Numbered from the stretch's first letter, positions 1 through 8,176 are shown. The stretch is DNA of 27,875 nt from JBGVMW01 sp045122835 (GCA_045122835.1 JBGVIB010000072.1:1-27875), one strand, 5' to 3'. The notes: a model not told the origin generated them from the sequence alone. Program-made: numbers and translations.

Positions 1-210
1 TAAATTTTACGCATTTATTGCATTTTCGTGTTTATTTACAAAAAATTGAGGCAATCTTGTGAGATATTCCATATACAAAGCCAGAAATCCCAAAGAATGC
101 ATAAACTCATGGGTAATTTTTTTTGCAATAATTTGTTATTTGAAAGGATAGCATTTATACATTACAGGAAAATTTATATCGAAAAAAGAAAAGAACAAAT
201 TTAACCCAGG

Positions 211-254
211 AATTCATAATAACATTGGTAACCTATGAGGGTACTGAATAGTTA
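211..254 (+). repeat. 44-nt dispersed repeat, copy 1 (upstream of ridA)
   Basis: These 44 nt are identical to 9155-9198, upstream of the glycan operon. The repeat starts AATTCATAATAACATTGG and ends CTGAATAGTTA. A small hairpin can form: GTAAC-c-TAT (228-236) pairs with ATA-GTTAT (248-255) around a GAGGGTACTGA loop, with the outermost pair a G-T wobble in this copy. It ends 36 nt before the ridA start codon, so it probably lies in the 5' leader. The rest of 1-290 is AT-rich and I see no gene in it. The function of the repeat is unknown. Confidence 0.85.
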
Positions 255-290
255 TGTATATAAATAAAGAACCATAAGGAGGATGCAGTT

Positions 291-665
291 ATGCATAAGA
301 CAATTTCAACAGACAAGGCGCCAGCAGCAATCGGCCCTTATTCACAGGCAGTGGAATATAATGGAATGATTTATACCAGCGGTGTAATTCCAGTGAATCC
401 GGCAACTGGTGAGATCCCAGAAGGTCCGGAAGCACAGGCAAGACAGGTAATGGAAAATGTAAAGAACTTAGTGGAAGCTGCAGGAAGCAGTATGGACAAA
501 GTGATTAAGACATTAGTATTTATCAAGAATATGGATGATTTTGGTACTATTAATAATGTATACAAAGAGTATTTCACCGGCGATTATCCGGCACGTTCCT
601 GTGTAGAAGCAGCACGTATTCCTAAGGATGTACTGATGGAAATGGAAGTAGTGGCATACAAATAA
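291..665 (+). CDS. ridA: RidA family reactive intermediate (enamine/imine) deaminase
   Basis: RidA hydrolyses reactive enamine/imine intermediates, such as 2-aminoacrylate released by PLP enzymes, to the keto acid and ammonia. It is a cytosolic trimer. At 124 aa the protein matches the family length. Visible hallmarks are GPYSQA (15-20), YTSGVIPVNPATGEIPEG (28-45), and the C-terminal PARSCVEAARIPKD stretch with Arg102, followed by Glu118. These correspond to the substrate carboxylate-binding Arg and the catalytic-site Glu of E. coli RidA (R105, E120). The start is fixed by AAGGAGG at 276-282, 8 nt before the ATG. The gene is monocistronic: a strong terminator follows at 685-715, and a 44-nt repeat shared with the glycan operon lies just upstream. 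The family identity is very secure; the physiological substrate is inferred from the family. Confidence 0.96.
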   Translation: MHKTISTDKAPAAIGPYSQAVEYNGMIYTSGVIPVNPATGEIPEGPEAQARQVMENVKNLVEAAGSSMDKVIKTLVFIKNMDDFGTINNVYKEYFTGDYPARSCVEAARIPKDVLMEMEVVAYK

Positions 666-684
666 ATAGATAAGAATAAGATAG

Positions 685-715
685 AACCCAGAGCAGATTG
701 CTGTTCTGGGTTTTT
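685..715 (+). terminator. Rho-independent terminator after ridA
   Basis: AACCCAGAGCAG (685-696) pairs with CTGTTCTGGGTT (701-712) around an ATTG loop, with one G-T wobble, and is followed by a T run to 715. It begins about 20 nt after the ridA stop codon and separates ridA from the zinc-ribbon genes. Confidence 0.93.
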
Positions 716-858
716 GATTCCCGGTAAATTAAGTTTTTCTAATTTTTGCAACCTTTTGCAGGCTTGCATAGTATTGTATATGTAAGAGGATGATAATGCA
801 TGAGGAAAATGTATAGTTACAAATAATGAGTATCATCTGAGGCATACGTTGTAGTTGC

Positions 859-887
859 TTGACAAATAATGTTCCATACTATAGAAT
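859..887 (+). promoter_or_regulatory. Sigma-A-type promoter upstream of the zinc-ribbon genes
   Basis: A -35 box TTGACA (859-864), a 17-nt spacer and a -10 box TAGAAT (882-887, one mismatch to TATAAT) stand about 120 nt upstream of the first zinc-ribbon gene. A second candidate, TTGCAG-N17-TAGAAT, follows at 910-938. Both -10 boxes lie in the same local word, ATAGAATGAG. The gene-free stretch 666-1006 holds the ridA terminator, these two promoter candidates and a degenerate piece of the 44-nt repeat near 800-825. Confidence 0.7.
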
Positions 888-909
888 GAGTTCGGATGTT
901 TTGCGTTTT

Positions 910-938
910 TTGCAGGGCATTATGTATTATGATAGAAT
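910..938 (+). promoter_or_regulatory. Second, weaker promoter candidate for the zinc-ribbon genes
   Basis: TTGCAG (910-915), a 17-nt spacer and TAGAAT (933-938). The -35 is poor, but the -10 and its flanks repeat the word ATAGAATGAG of the stronger promoter 51 nt upstream, so a local duplication may have created it. Confidence 0.4.
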
Positions 939-1006
939 GAGGGACAAAAGTTTTTGTTTTTTGATGGTAAGTTATGCCCAACCACATAGAAAGGAAGATG
1001 TTAATT

Positions 1007-1411
1007 ATGGATGTAACAGCAAAAAATGAGTTTGAGACTCGTATTTTGAAAGTATATGAGGAAATCGGAAAGCATTTTTATGAAGAAAATAAGGATAAAG
1101 TGTTATCAGATGCTACATACATAGATTGTTTTAAAAAAATTGAGCAGGTAAATAAAGAAAAAGAATATATAGAAATGAAAGAACTCTTGAAGCAGGGACT
1201 GCGCAAGTGTGGAAGTTGTGAAAGTCGTATTACAATTGATAGCATATATTGTAATAAATGTGGCGTAAAATTAGAGCCATTACCACAGGAGCTGCTTGAA
1301 CAGCCGGAAGTAGATATGGAAGAAGTGACCGTTCCAAAATGTATAGAATGTGGATATGTGTTAGAAATAGATGATGTATTCTGCCCAAATTGCGGAAAAA
1401 AGCAGTTCTAG
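1007..1411 (+). CDS. Small cytosolic double zinc-ribbon protein
   Basis: This is a 134-aa soluble protein of unknown function. The first 60 residues are charged and probably helical (KNEFETRILKVYEEIGKHF), with no signal peptide or membrane segment. Two treble-clef/zinc-ribbon modules follow: CGSC...CNKC and CIECG...CPNCGKK, the second ending the protein. Each supplies four cysteines for one zinc ion. An in-frame ATG exists at 974 and another at 998, but AAGGAAG at 991-997 sits 9 nt before the ATG at 1007, so that start is preferred. The gene is 31 nt upstream of a membrane-anchored zinc-ribbon protein and is probably cotranscribed with it. The shared zinc-ribbon type suggests, but does not prove, a functional pair. 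The role is unknown. Confidence 0.8.
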   Translation: MDVTAKNEFETRILKVYEEIGKHFYEENKDKVLSDATYIDCFKKIEQVNKEKEYIEMKELLKQGLRKCGSCESRITIDSIYCNKCGVKLEPLPQELLEQPEVDMEEVTVPKCIECGYVLEIDDVFCPNCGKKQF

Positions 1412-1442
1412 TAGAAAGAAAGTGTTTATAGGAGAAGAAAAA

Positions 1443-3401
1443 ATGTTATGTAAAAGTTGTGGAAAGATACTTAAGGAAACAGATAAGTTCTGCAGTAAAT
1501 GTGGTGCGACTGTTGAAGTGGGTGAAAGTGAGTCACCAGTATACGATGAGGTGAGTGAAACACCGGTACAGGATGAGTTGAAAGAATCATCAGCGTATAA
1601 TGAGGTGAATGAAACACCAGTACAGGATGAGGTGAATACGGCACCAGCATATGCTCAAGTGAACGAAACACCAGTGCAGAATGAAGTGAATCAGTCTTCA
1701 GCGGAATCTGGCTTTTTTAATGCATCAATGACCGAACAGTCAGCAGGAACATCAATGATGATGAATCAGCAGCCGGGGCAGGTGAATAATTATGGATACC
1801 AGAATGGAAATCATATTCCTCCGGAACCACAGAAGAAAAAGAAGTCACCAGTGGGTAAAATCGTTGCTGCTGTGGCAGGAGTTGCTGTTGTGGGTGTTGC
1901 TTGTACCTGTGTGGTGAATGCGTCAGCAATCAATAATTTTGTTAAGAAGTCATTTTCTTCACCAACATCCTATTTTCAGTATGTAGAAGAAAAGCAGATG
2001 AAAGAAGCAGCAGCTACCATTTCAAATGCATATGGGAATTATTTAGATCAATATGAAGACATAGGTAATAAGAGTGCAAATGGCGAGATAACCATAGAAT
2101 TAGGCGCGCAGGCACGTGCCATGTTAGAGGTAGCCACTTCAACAGATATGTCTTTCTTAGAAAAAGCAAGTATCACTTATGAAAGTGGGTTTAAAGATAG
2201 CGTCATGGGAATGAATCTTGGCATGTTGATTAGCGATAAACCGGTAATTTCAATCGATACATTGTTTGACATGAATAGCGGCATGGCGTATTTCTTAATT
2301 CCAGAATTATCAACCCAGTATCTTAGCACAATAATGGATGATGTTACATCAGAAGCTAACATTGATATGGACGTTTACTCTGACATAGTGGAGGCTATGC
2401 CGGATGAGGATACCATAGAAGATATTTGCCTTGAATATTATACAACAGCTATTTCTTGTATTGATGACGTAGAAAAAAGTAATGGAACGTTAGAAGCAGG
2501 GGACATTTCACAGAGTTGTACTGTTTTAACAGCAACCATTGACAGTGAAAGTGCACAGAAAATAGCAGAAACCGTTTTAACGAAAGCGAAATCTGATAAA
2601 AACATTGAAAATGTGATTAAAGATTGGGTAAATGTAGAAAAAGTAATAGATGAAGATGCCGAGGATGCAGATACTGTATATGAAGAATTTATTCAGACTG
2701 TTGATGAGGGATTAGCATCTGTAGGTGACATTACTCTGGATGAAAATATAACCATGACAATATGGGTGAACAATAAAGGTGATATTGTAGGAAGAAGCGT
2801 TTGCGCTGGTGGTGATGAAGTAAAATATTCAATGCCAAGCAAAGGAAAAAAAGTTGGATTTGAGGCATCTATAACAGCAGAAAGTGAAAACTATGTAATT
2901 GCAGGAAGCGGTAAGGTTTCCGGAAATAAGTTGTCCGGTGAATATAAGATTGCTGCTAACGGTACAGAGTATGTGAATTTAGAAGTAAAGGATTATGACG
3001 TCAAGAAAATGGAAGATGGCTATTTGAATGGTACATTTATAGTGTCTATGACACCGGAAGCAAGTACAGCATTGACACAGACCTCTCTTGTTTCAAACTA
3101 TGATTTGCAGTTTGATTGTACGACATCAAAGGATTCTTCTAAGGTTAAGATTTCCGTTCTATCCATGGAACAATTATTTGGTGCTATTACCATTACATCT
3201 AATATGGATGGTAAAATGGACATTGCAATACCAGCAGCAGATACAGTTGTATCAACAGAAGATGAGGAAGCACTTTATAACTGGATATCTTCTATTGACT
3301 GGGCAAGCTTTACAGCAGGCTTACGTGAGTCAGGAGTTCCTTCTGTATTAGTAGATCAGATTGAGAGTGCAACCAATGAGTTGTATATGTATGGTTATTA
3401 A
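1443..3401 (+). CDS. Zinc-ribbon, single-pass membrane protein with tandem 9-residue repeats and large extracytoplasmic domain
   Basis: Domains in order: an N-terminal zinc ribbon (CKSCGKIL...FCSKCG, residues 3-21); six 9-residue repeats at residues 31-84 that alternate an xPxYxEVxE type with a TPVQxEVxx type; a Gln/Asn-rich linker; a KKKK stop-transfer cluster (131-134); one membrane helix (about 138-159); and roughly 490 residues outside the cell, acidic and without recognised catalytic motifs. The topology (cytosolic zinc ribbon, one helix, large outer domain) resembles TcaA/YvbJ-type Firmicute envelope proteins, but I cannot assign it to that family. The reading frame extends upstream to 1371, but TAGGAGAAG just before the ATG at 1443 and the zinc-ribbon start MLCKSCG fix the start. 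The gene is probably cotranscribed with the preceding zinc-ribbon gene. An envelope sensing or binding role is inference. Confidence 0.8.
   Translation: MLCKSCGKILKETDKFCSKCGATVEVGESESPVYDEVSETPVQDELKESSAYNEVNETPVQDEVNTAPAYAQVNETPVQNEVNQSSAESGFFNASMTEQSAGTSMMMNQQPGQVNNYGYQNGNHIPPEPQKKKKSPVGKIVAAVAGVAVVGVACTCVVNASAINNFVKKSFSSPTSYFQYVEEKQMKEAAATISNAYGNYLDQYEDIGNKSANGEITIELGAQARAMLEVATSTDMSFLEKASITYESGFKDSVMGMNLGMLISDKPVISIDTLFDMNSGMAYFLIPELSTQYLSTIMDDVTSEANIDMDVYSDIVEAMPDEDTIEDICLEYYTTAISCIDDVEKSNGTLEAGDISQSCTVLTATIDSESAQKIAETVLTKAKSDKNIENVIKDWVNVEKVIDEDAEDADTVYEEFIQTVDEGLASVGDITLDENITMTIWVNNKGDIVGRSVCAGGDEVKYSMPSKGKKVGFEASITAESENYVIAGSGKVSGNKLSGEYKIAANGTEYVNLEVKDYDVKKMEDGYLNGTFIVSMTPEASTALTQTSLVSNYDLQFDCTTSKDSSKVKISVLSMEQLFGAITITSNMDGKMDIAIPAADTVVSTEDEEALYNWISSIDWASFTAGLRESGVPSVLVDQIESATNELYMYGY
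1533..1694 (+). repeat. 27-bp tandem repeat coding for six 9-residue units
   Basis: Six in-frame 27-nt units encode SPVYDEVSE, TPVQDELKE, SSAYNEVNE, TPVQDEVNT, APAYAQVNE and TPVQNEVNQ. Odd and even units form two subfamilies, so the higher-order period is 54 nt. Copy number could vary between strains by slippage or recombination. Confidence 0.85.
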
Positions 3402-3437
3402 AATGTGATGCAGAATAGAATAATATAAAATCTTTAT

Positions 3438-3486
3438 AATTGGCAGCAATAGCAGGAGATGTGATAACCTGTTATTGTTGCCAATT
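3438..3486 (+). terminator. Long hairpin between the zinc-ribbon gene and the ABC operon
   Basis: AATTGGCAGCAATAGCAGG (3438-3456) pairs over 19 bp, with two G-T wobbles, with 3468-3486 around an 11-nt loop. Only three T residues follow (3485-3487), so it would be a weak intrinsic terminator. It may instead stabilise the upstream mRNA or act as a leader hairpin of the ABC operon, whose ribosome binding site begins 22 nt downstream. Confidence 0.55.
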
Positions 3487-3524
3487 TGTGACTATACAGA
3501 CTGGTGTTAGGAGGGCAATCGGTT

Positions 3525-4193
3525 ATGGATATGGAGATTCAAAATATAAGAAAGCATTACAAGAAGAAACATGTGCTTCAGAATATATCATTACAGGCGG
3601 ATAGAGGATGTTGTATTGGTATTATAGGAGGGAATGGCAGCGGAAAATCTACTTTGCTTTCTATTCTGGCAGGTGTGCAGTCCTGTGACAATGGTTCATT
3701 CTTATGGCAGGAAAAGAACCTGCTAAAGGATGGTAAAGCACGTGCAGAGATTGTGGGATATGTGCCTCAGGGAACGCCTTTGTTGGAGGAATTGACAGCC
3801 TGGGATAATCTGTTGTTGTGGTATGATAAGGAAACATTGAAACAGGAGCTGGAAAATGGAATTCTTGCTATGTTAGGCATAGGGGAATTTTTAAAGGTAC
3901 CAGTGAAAAAGATGTCTGGTGGTATGAAAAAAAGAGTATCCATCGGATGTTCTGTTGCAAGAAGACCACAGATTCTTTTGTTGGATGAGCCAACAGCAGC
4001 ATTGGATTTAGTGTGCAAGGAACAGATTTACCGTTATCTTGCAGATTATAAAGCCAAAGGTGGCATTTTACTGCTTGCCACCCATGATATACAGGAATTA
4101 GAGTTGTGTGATGCCTGGTATATTTTAAAGGATGGTATGCTGACGCCATATCAATATGACGGTAATGTACATAATCTGGCAGAATGTCTGTAG
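3525..4193 (+). CDS. ABC transporter ATP-binding protein (ABC-2 exporter type)
   Basis: This is a 222-aa cytosolic nucleotide-binding subunit that should power the two permeases encoded next. All motifs are intact: Walker A GGNGSGKST (35-43), Q-loop Gln82, signature SGGMKKR (131-137), Walker B ILLLDEP (150-156) and the switch His187 in ATHD. The frame is open from a GTG at 3504, but AGGAGG at 3509-3514 lies inside that extension and is correctly spaced (10 nt) for the ATG at 3525. No substrate-binding protein is nearby, which fits an exporter. The ATPase plus two ABC-2 permeases resembles LnrLMN-type drug or lipopeptide exporters; the substrate cannot be read from the sequence. Confidence 0.92.
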   Translation: MDMEIQNIRKHYKKKHVLQNISLQADRGCCIGIIGGNGSGKSTLLSILAGVQSCDNGSFLWQEKNLLKDGKARAEIVGYVPQGTPLLEELTAWDNLLLWYDKETLKQELENGILAMLGIGEFLKVPVKKMSGGMKKRVSIGCSVARRPQILLLDEPTAALDLVCKEQIYRYLADYKAKGGILLLATHDIQELELCDAWYILKDGMLTPYQYDGNVHNLAECL

Positions 4194-4211
4194 GAAGATG
4201 AGGATTTGAAG

Positions 4212-5456
4212 ATGGAAAAATTTATGAAATACCTGTTACTGCAAGGCAAGAGGATGATACGGGCCTTTCCGGCTATTTTTGCAGCAACTTTCGCATTAAT
4301 GGCAGGATTGTGTATAGTTGTCATGTTGTTATTTCATGTGGAAAAATCCGATGATAGTAAGCAAAAGGTTCAAATTGGAGTGGTAGGTGACGTGACAGGC
4401 ACCTACTTAGAATGGGGGCTTTACGCCTTGGAGAATATGGATGATTCCCGGTATACAGTGGATTTCTATACAATGACAGAAGAAGATGCCAGAAAAAAAT
4501 TAGAAAGAGGAGAACTGACTGCATATATTCGCATACCAGAAGGCTTTGTTGAGTCTGTTATGGTGGCTGAAAATAAGACGGTTACTTATGTTACTACAAG
4601 TGGAGCAGTGAATATTGGTTCCTTGCTTATGCAGGAGCTTGTGGATGTAGTTTCTAATTTGTTAGTGGAATCTCAAAATGGGATATATGGCATGCAGGAA
4701 ATTGCAAAACAATACAATATAGAAAATGACAGGTTCTGGGATGCCACCATAGACATGAACAAGCGGTATATTGATTATATTTTACAGAGAGGAAATTTAT
4801 ATAATATAGAAGAGATAGGTGTGTCAAACCAGTTATCCACGACAGGGTACTATGTGTGTGGTATAGTGTTATTTTTGTTTTTAGTATGGGGAATCAATGG
4901 AAGTACATTGCTAATAAAAAAGGACTTTGCTTTATCAAAAATGTTAGCTGCCAAAGGCCAGGGAGTAACCAGTCAGGTGCTGGGGGAATATTTAGCGTAC
5001 ATAGGACTTATGGTGGTGAGCCTTATGAGTATGGTTGCTCTCCTGCTCTTTGGACTTAATAAATTTGGTGTAGATATCCCTGAATGGACAGATAATTATG
5101 AAAGCTGTGTGCCTGTTTTTCTGGGGGGTTTAATACTGGTTCTTATTATGATTGGGGCTATGCAGTTTTTTATGTATGAATTGACCTCTGGATTTGTAAG
5201 TGGGGTATTATTACAATTCCTTTCTGCTATTGTATTAGGGTATCTATCCGGCTGCCTGTATCCAATTGGTTTCTTCCCGCATAATATACAAAGGTTGGCA
5301 AATGTTCTGCCTACTGGAATAGCATTACAATATCTGAATCACATTATGTTGGGGGAAACATTTATTGCAGAGAGAATAGAACTTTTATTATATAGTATTG
5401 TCTTTCTTGTGTTGGCAATTCTGGTTCGTCGAAGAAGAATGGTAAAGGAGGAATGA
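4212..5456 (+). CDS. ABC-2 type transporter permease (first of two)
   Basis: A 414-aa membrane subunit. One helix near residues 17-37 (FPAIFAATFALMAGLCIVVMLLF) is followed by an outer domain of about 170 residues and then a C-terminal bundle of about six helices, ending in an Arg-rich cytosolic tail (RRRRMVKEE). This is the ABC2_membrane_3-like plan of exporters whose permeases carry a large loop after helix 1. A TTG at 4206 is possible, but GAGGA at 4200-4204 is spaced 7 nt from the ATG at 4212. The gene starts 18 nt after the ATPase stop and overlaps the next permease by an ATGA junction, indicating translational coupling of a heterodimeric pair. The substrate is unknown. Confidence 0.87.
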   Translation: MEKFMKYLLLQGKRMIRAFPAIFAATFALMAGLCIVVMLLFHVEKSDDSKQKVQIGVVGDVTGTYLEWGLYALENMDDSRYTVDFYTMTEEDARKKLERGELTAYIRIPEGFVESVMVAENKTVTYVTTSGAVNIGSLLMQELVDVVSNLLVESQNGIYGMQEIAKQYNIENDRFWDATIDMNKRYIDYILQRGNLYNIEEIGVSNQLSTTGYYVCGIVLFLFLVWGINGSTLLIKKDFALSKMLAAKGQGVTSQVLGEYLAYIGLMVVSLMSMVALLLFGLNKFGVDIPEWTDNYESCVPVFLGGLILVLIMIGAMQFFMYELTSGFVSGVLLQFLSAIVLGYLSGCLYPIGFFPHNIQRLANVLPTGIALQYLNHIMLGETFIAERIELLLYSIVFLVLAILVRRRRMVKEE

Positions 5457-6598
5457 TTGTGGAACGGATACGAAAAGTAGCTACCTGGTATTATTTATTA
5501 AATAAGCGTTTACTAAAGAAACGAAGCTTTCTTATCTTACTGCTCATCGTTCCTCTCTTAGTATTTGGAATGAGGATGATAGCAAAGCAGGATAGTGGGG
5601 TGATAACCATTATGCTATGCAAAGGTGAGACAGAAGATAAAGTGTCGGAGGAAGTGGTGAATAAGCTTCTCAGCTCTAAAAGTGTGATACAATATGTGAC
5701 AACCAATTCTAAAGAGGAAGCATATGAAGCTGTGAAAAGCGGTAAAGTGGACGGCGCATGGATTTTTGCAGAAAATATGCAGGAGCAAATTGACAAGTTT
5801 GCAGAAAGTTCAGTGAAACATGGGGGCATCGTAACAGTTGTGGAGCGGGAAGATAATGTATTTCTACAACTGGCAAGGGAAAAATTATATGGAGAATTAT
5901 ATGATTATGTATCCTTTGCAATTTACAAGCAATATGTAACAACGAATTTAGGTATAGAGGAAAAAATCACGGAGGAAGAATTTCTTTCTGCCTATGAAGA
6001 AAAAGAGATAAAGGAGGAGATATTTGAATTTTCCTATCTGGATCCAGAAGAAAAAATAGATGATGCGGTTAGCATGCATTATCTTCTGGCACCGGTCAGA
6101 GGATTGTTGATGCTCATGGTAGTTCTTGTTGGTCTGGCATCTGCACTATATTATGAACAGGATAAAAGGGAAGGAAACTTTGCCCGGATGCCTGTGAAAT
6201 ACCGTTTATGGTTTGAATATGGGTATCATTTGATAGCGATAACAGATTGTGCCATCGTAGTATTGGCGGCGCTATATGTGTCTGGGACCTTCCTTTCTAT
6301 TGGAAAAGAAGTGTTATTTATGTTCCTGTATTGTATGATGTGTGCAGGATTTGTCCATCTGGTAAGACGGCTGTGTGGTACAGCTCAGAGACTGGCAGCA
6401 TGTATACCCCTCCTGATGATAGCAATGCTGGTGCTTTGTCCGGTGTTTTTTAACGTGCAGGGGCTGCAGCCGCTACAGTATTTGCTGCCACCATTTTATT
6501 ATTTGCAGGGATTGCATAATGGAACATTTTTGTATCAGATGTTGATTTATAGTGTGGTGGCGTTTGTGCTGGGGAAAGTGCTACCAAAGGAGGCATAA
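5453..6598 (+). CDS. ABC-2 type transporter permease (second of two)
   Basis: A 381-aa membrane subunit with the same plan as its upstream partner: one helix at about 23-43 (SFLILLLIVPLLVFGM), an extracytoplasmic stretch of about 160 residues, and five or six C-terminal helices. The start overlaps the previous stop (ATGA), with AAAGGAGG just before it, so the two permeases are probably made in equal amounts and form one heterodimeric pore with the ATPase. No terminator is obvious before the dipeptidase gene 73 nt downstream. The substrate is unknown; drug, peptide or glycolipid export are all possible. Confidence 0.85.
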   Translation: MIVERIRKVATWYYLLNKRLLKKRSFLILLLIVPLLVFGMRMIAKQDSGVITIMLCKGETEDKVSEEVVNKLLSSKSVIQYVTTNSKEEAYEAVKSGKVDGAWIFAENMQEQIDKFAESSVKHGGIVTVVEREDNVFLQLAREKLYGELYDYVSFAIYKQYVTTNLGIEEKITEEEFLSAYEEKEIKEEIFEFSYLDPEEKIDDAVSMHYLLAPVRGLLMLMVVLVGLASALYYEQDKREGNFARMPVKYRLWFEYGYHLIAITDCAIVVLAALYVSGTFLSIGKEVLFMFLYCMMCAGFVHLVRRLCGTAQRLAACIPLLMIAMLVLCPVFFNVQGLQPLQYLLPPFYYLQGLHNGTFLYQMLIYSVVAFVLGKVLPKEA

Positions 6599-6671
6599 AA
6601 TTAAGATAATTTGCGATTATGTAGGAATGTCAGGTAATGTAATAGAAATTTGATAATAAGGGGAAGTATGT

Positions 6672-7607
6672 ATGAAGTATATGGATTTTCACTGTGATAC
6701 GCTGACGGTGCTACAGTCACCACAGGATAGCTTAAGTAAGAATCAGGCAAATGTGGATTTGGAACGGGCAAAGGCATTTTCACAATATGTACAGATATTT
6801 GCATTGTGGAAGGATGCAAAAAAGGTTAAGGGCAGTAGGGAAAAGGAGTTTCTTAAGTTGTATGGGAATGCTGTCTGTCTGTTGCGGGATGTGGGGGATA
6901 TTCACTGGTGTCAGGATAAGAAGGCATTGTCATCTGCTATTCAGCAGAATAAAAATTGTGGAATGTTAGCCATTGAAGATTTGTCAGTTATGGGAATACT
7001 GGCAGAGGAAATTGAAAAATATGGGATTGCCAGTGTGATGCTGACGTGGAATTATGAAAATGAGTATGGCTATGGTGCGGTGGCGGATAATGGGAAAGGA
7101 TTGAAGCCAAAAGGCAAAAAAATGGTAGAGTCTTTGCAGCAAAAGGGGATACTGGTGGATGTATCTCATTTGTCAGAAGCAGGTTTTTATGATGTTGCTG
7201 ATTTGGTGGATGGACCATTTATAGCAACCCATTCTAATGCCTATGCAGTGTGTCCCCATGTGCGAAATTTACGGGATGAACAGATTCGTATATTGATTAA
7301 GCGGAAGGGCTTGATGGGACTGAATTGCTATCGATTTTTCATTGAACAGGAAGGGAAATGCGATTTGTTTAACGTGGTGAAGCATGTGGAGCATGTACTT
7401 TCCTTAGGCGGTGAGGATATTCTGGTGTGGGGATGTGATTTTGATGGTAGTGATGATGAATTTCCACAGGGAATTACTGGAATGGAAAGCATAGGAGCCG
7501 TGTATGAGCTGTTGTTGAAGGAAAATTACAAGGAAGATGTGGTTCGGAAGATTTTCTTTGAAAACGGAAAGGTATTTTGGGGAAGAATTGCTGAGGGGAA
7601 TGTGTAA
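6672..7607 (+). CDS. Peptidase M19 family (renal/membrane dipeptidase-like) zinc hydrolase
   Basis: A 311-aa protein of the M19 family, which cleaves dipeptides, including ones with a D-residue, using two zinc ions in a TIM barrel. Metal-ligand positions are recognisable: HCD (His7, Asp9), the bridging Glu102 in AIEDLS, His166 in VDVSH and His187 in ATHSNAYAVCPH. A C-terminal GCDFDG (255-260) carries the expected catalytic-pocket Asp. No signal peptide is seen, so it is probably cytosolic, as in many bacterial homologues. AAGGGGAAG at 6658-6666 supports this ATG. It sits between the ABC exporter and panD with its own intergenic gaps. Roles in D-Ala-containing dipeptide recycling or peptide nutrition are plausible; the substrate is inferred only from the family. 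Confidence 0.93.
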   Translation: MKYMDFHCDTLTVLQSPQDSLSKNQANVDLERAKAFSQYVQIFALWKDAKKVKGSREKEFLKLYGNAVCLLRDVGDIHWCQDKKALSSAIQQNKNCGMLAIEDLSVMGILAEEIEKYGIASVMLTWNYENEYGYGAVADNGKGLKPKGKKMVESLQQKGILVDVSHLSEAGFYDVADLVDGPFIATHSNAYAVCPHVRNLRDEQIRILIKRKGLMGLNCYRFFIEQEGKCDLFNVVKHVEHVLSLGGEDILVWGCDFDGSDDEFPQGITGMESIGAVYELLLKENYKEDVVRKIFFENGKVFWGRIAEGNV

Positions 7608-7634
7608 AAAATATTGTAATAATGTAAAAAACAG

Positions 7635-7662
7635 TTGCATTTATAAGAATCTCTGGTACAAT
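7635..7662 (+). promoter_or_regulatory. Candidate promoter of panD
   Basis: TTGCAT (7635-7640), a 16-nt spacer and a good -10 box TACAAT (7657-7662). The -35 is weak. It is the best match in the 124-nt gap between the dipeptidase gene and panD and would give a leader of about 60 nt. Confidence 0.5.
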
Positions 7663-7731
7663 AGGAAAATGTGTAAACGTTGACATTGAATGTACAGCAT
7701 AGCTGACAGAGGAAATGCAGGAGGTTAGAAA

Positions 7732-8121
7732 ATGAATGTAACAATGCTTAAGAGCAAGATTCACAGAGCCGTGGTAAAGCAGGCTGAATTAGATTATGTA
7801 GGAAGTATTACCATTGATTCAAAGTTGATGGAGGAAGCTGGTATCTTAGAGTATGAAAAGGTACATGTAGTAGATGTGGAGAACGGTAACCGTTTAGAGA
7901 CATACACCATAGCTGGAGAACCAGGCTCAGGAATGATTTGTCTGAACGGTGCAGCAGCCAGACTGGTTCAGCCAAATGACCACGTAATTATTATGGCATA
8001 TGTAAACATGACAGAGGAAGAAGCAAAAGCATATCGCCCGACAGTGGTATTCGTAGATGGAGAGAACCAGATTACCAAAGTGACTGAGTATGAGAAGCAT
8101 GGTCAGATTGAGAATAATTAG
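7732..8121 (+). CDS. panD: Aspartate 1-decarboxylase (pyruvoyl enzyme)
   Basis: PanD converts L-aspartate to beta-alanine for pantothenate and coenzyme A synthesis. The 129-aa proenzyme self-cleaves between Gly24 and Ser25 (visible in DYVGSITID), turning Ser25 into the pyruvoyl cofactor. Other conserved active-site residues are present: Lys9, His11, Tyr22, Arg54, Thr57, Tyr58 (NRLETYTI) and Asn72 (LNGAAA). The ATG follows AGGAGG in GCAGGAGGTTAGAAA. No panB or panC neighbours are in the window, so it is a stand-alone locus. Identity is very secure. Confidence 0.97.
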   Translation: MNVTMLKSKIHRAVVKQAELDYVGSITIDSKLMEEAGILEYEKVHVVDVENGNRLETYTIAGEPGSGMICLNGAAARLVQPNDHVIIMAYVNMTEEEAKAYRPTVVFVDGENQITKVTEYEKHGQIENN

Positions 8122-8176
8122 CGCATAAAAGGCAATGTACGATTGTCGTAAATAAGAACACAATATTGTAAAAGTG

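Noticed and set aside
97..204. A 35-codon plus-strand frame starting MHKLMGNF upstream of ridA
   Set aside because: It has no ribosome binding site, is very AT-rich, and its only resemblance to ridA is the first three residues, which is chance-level.
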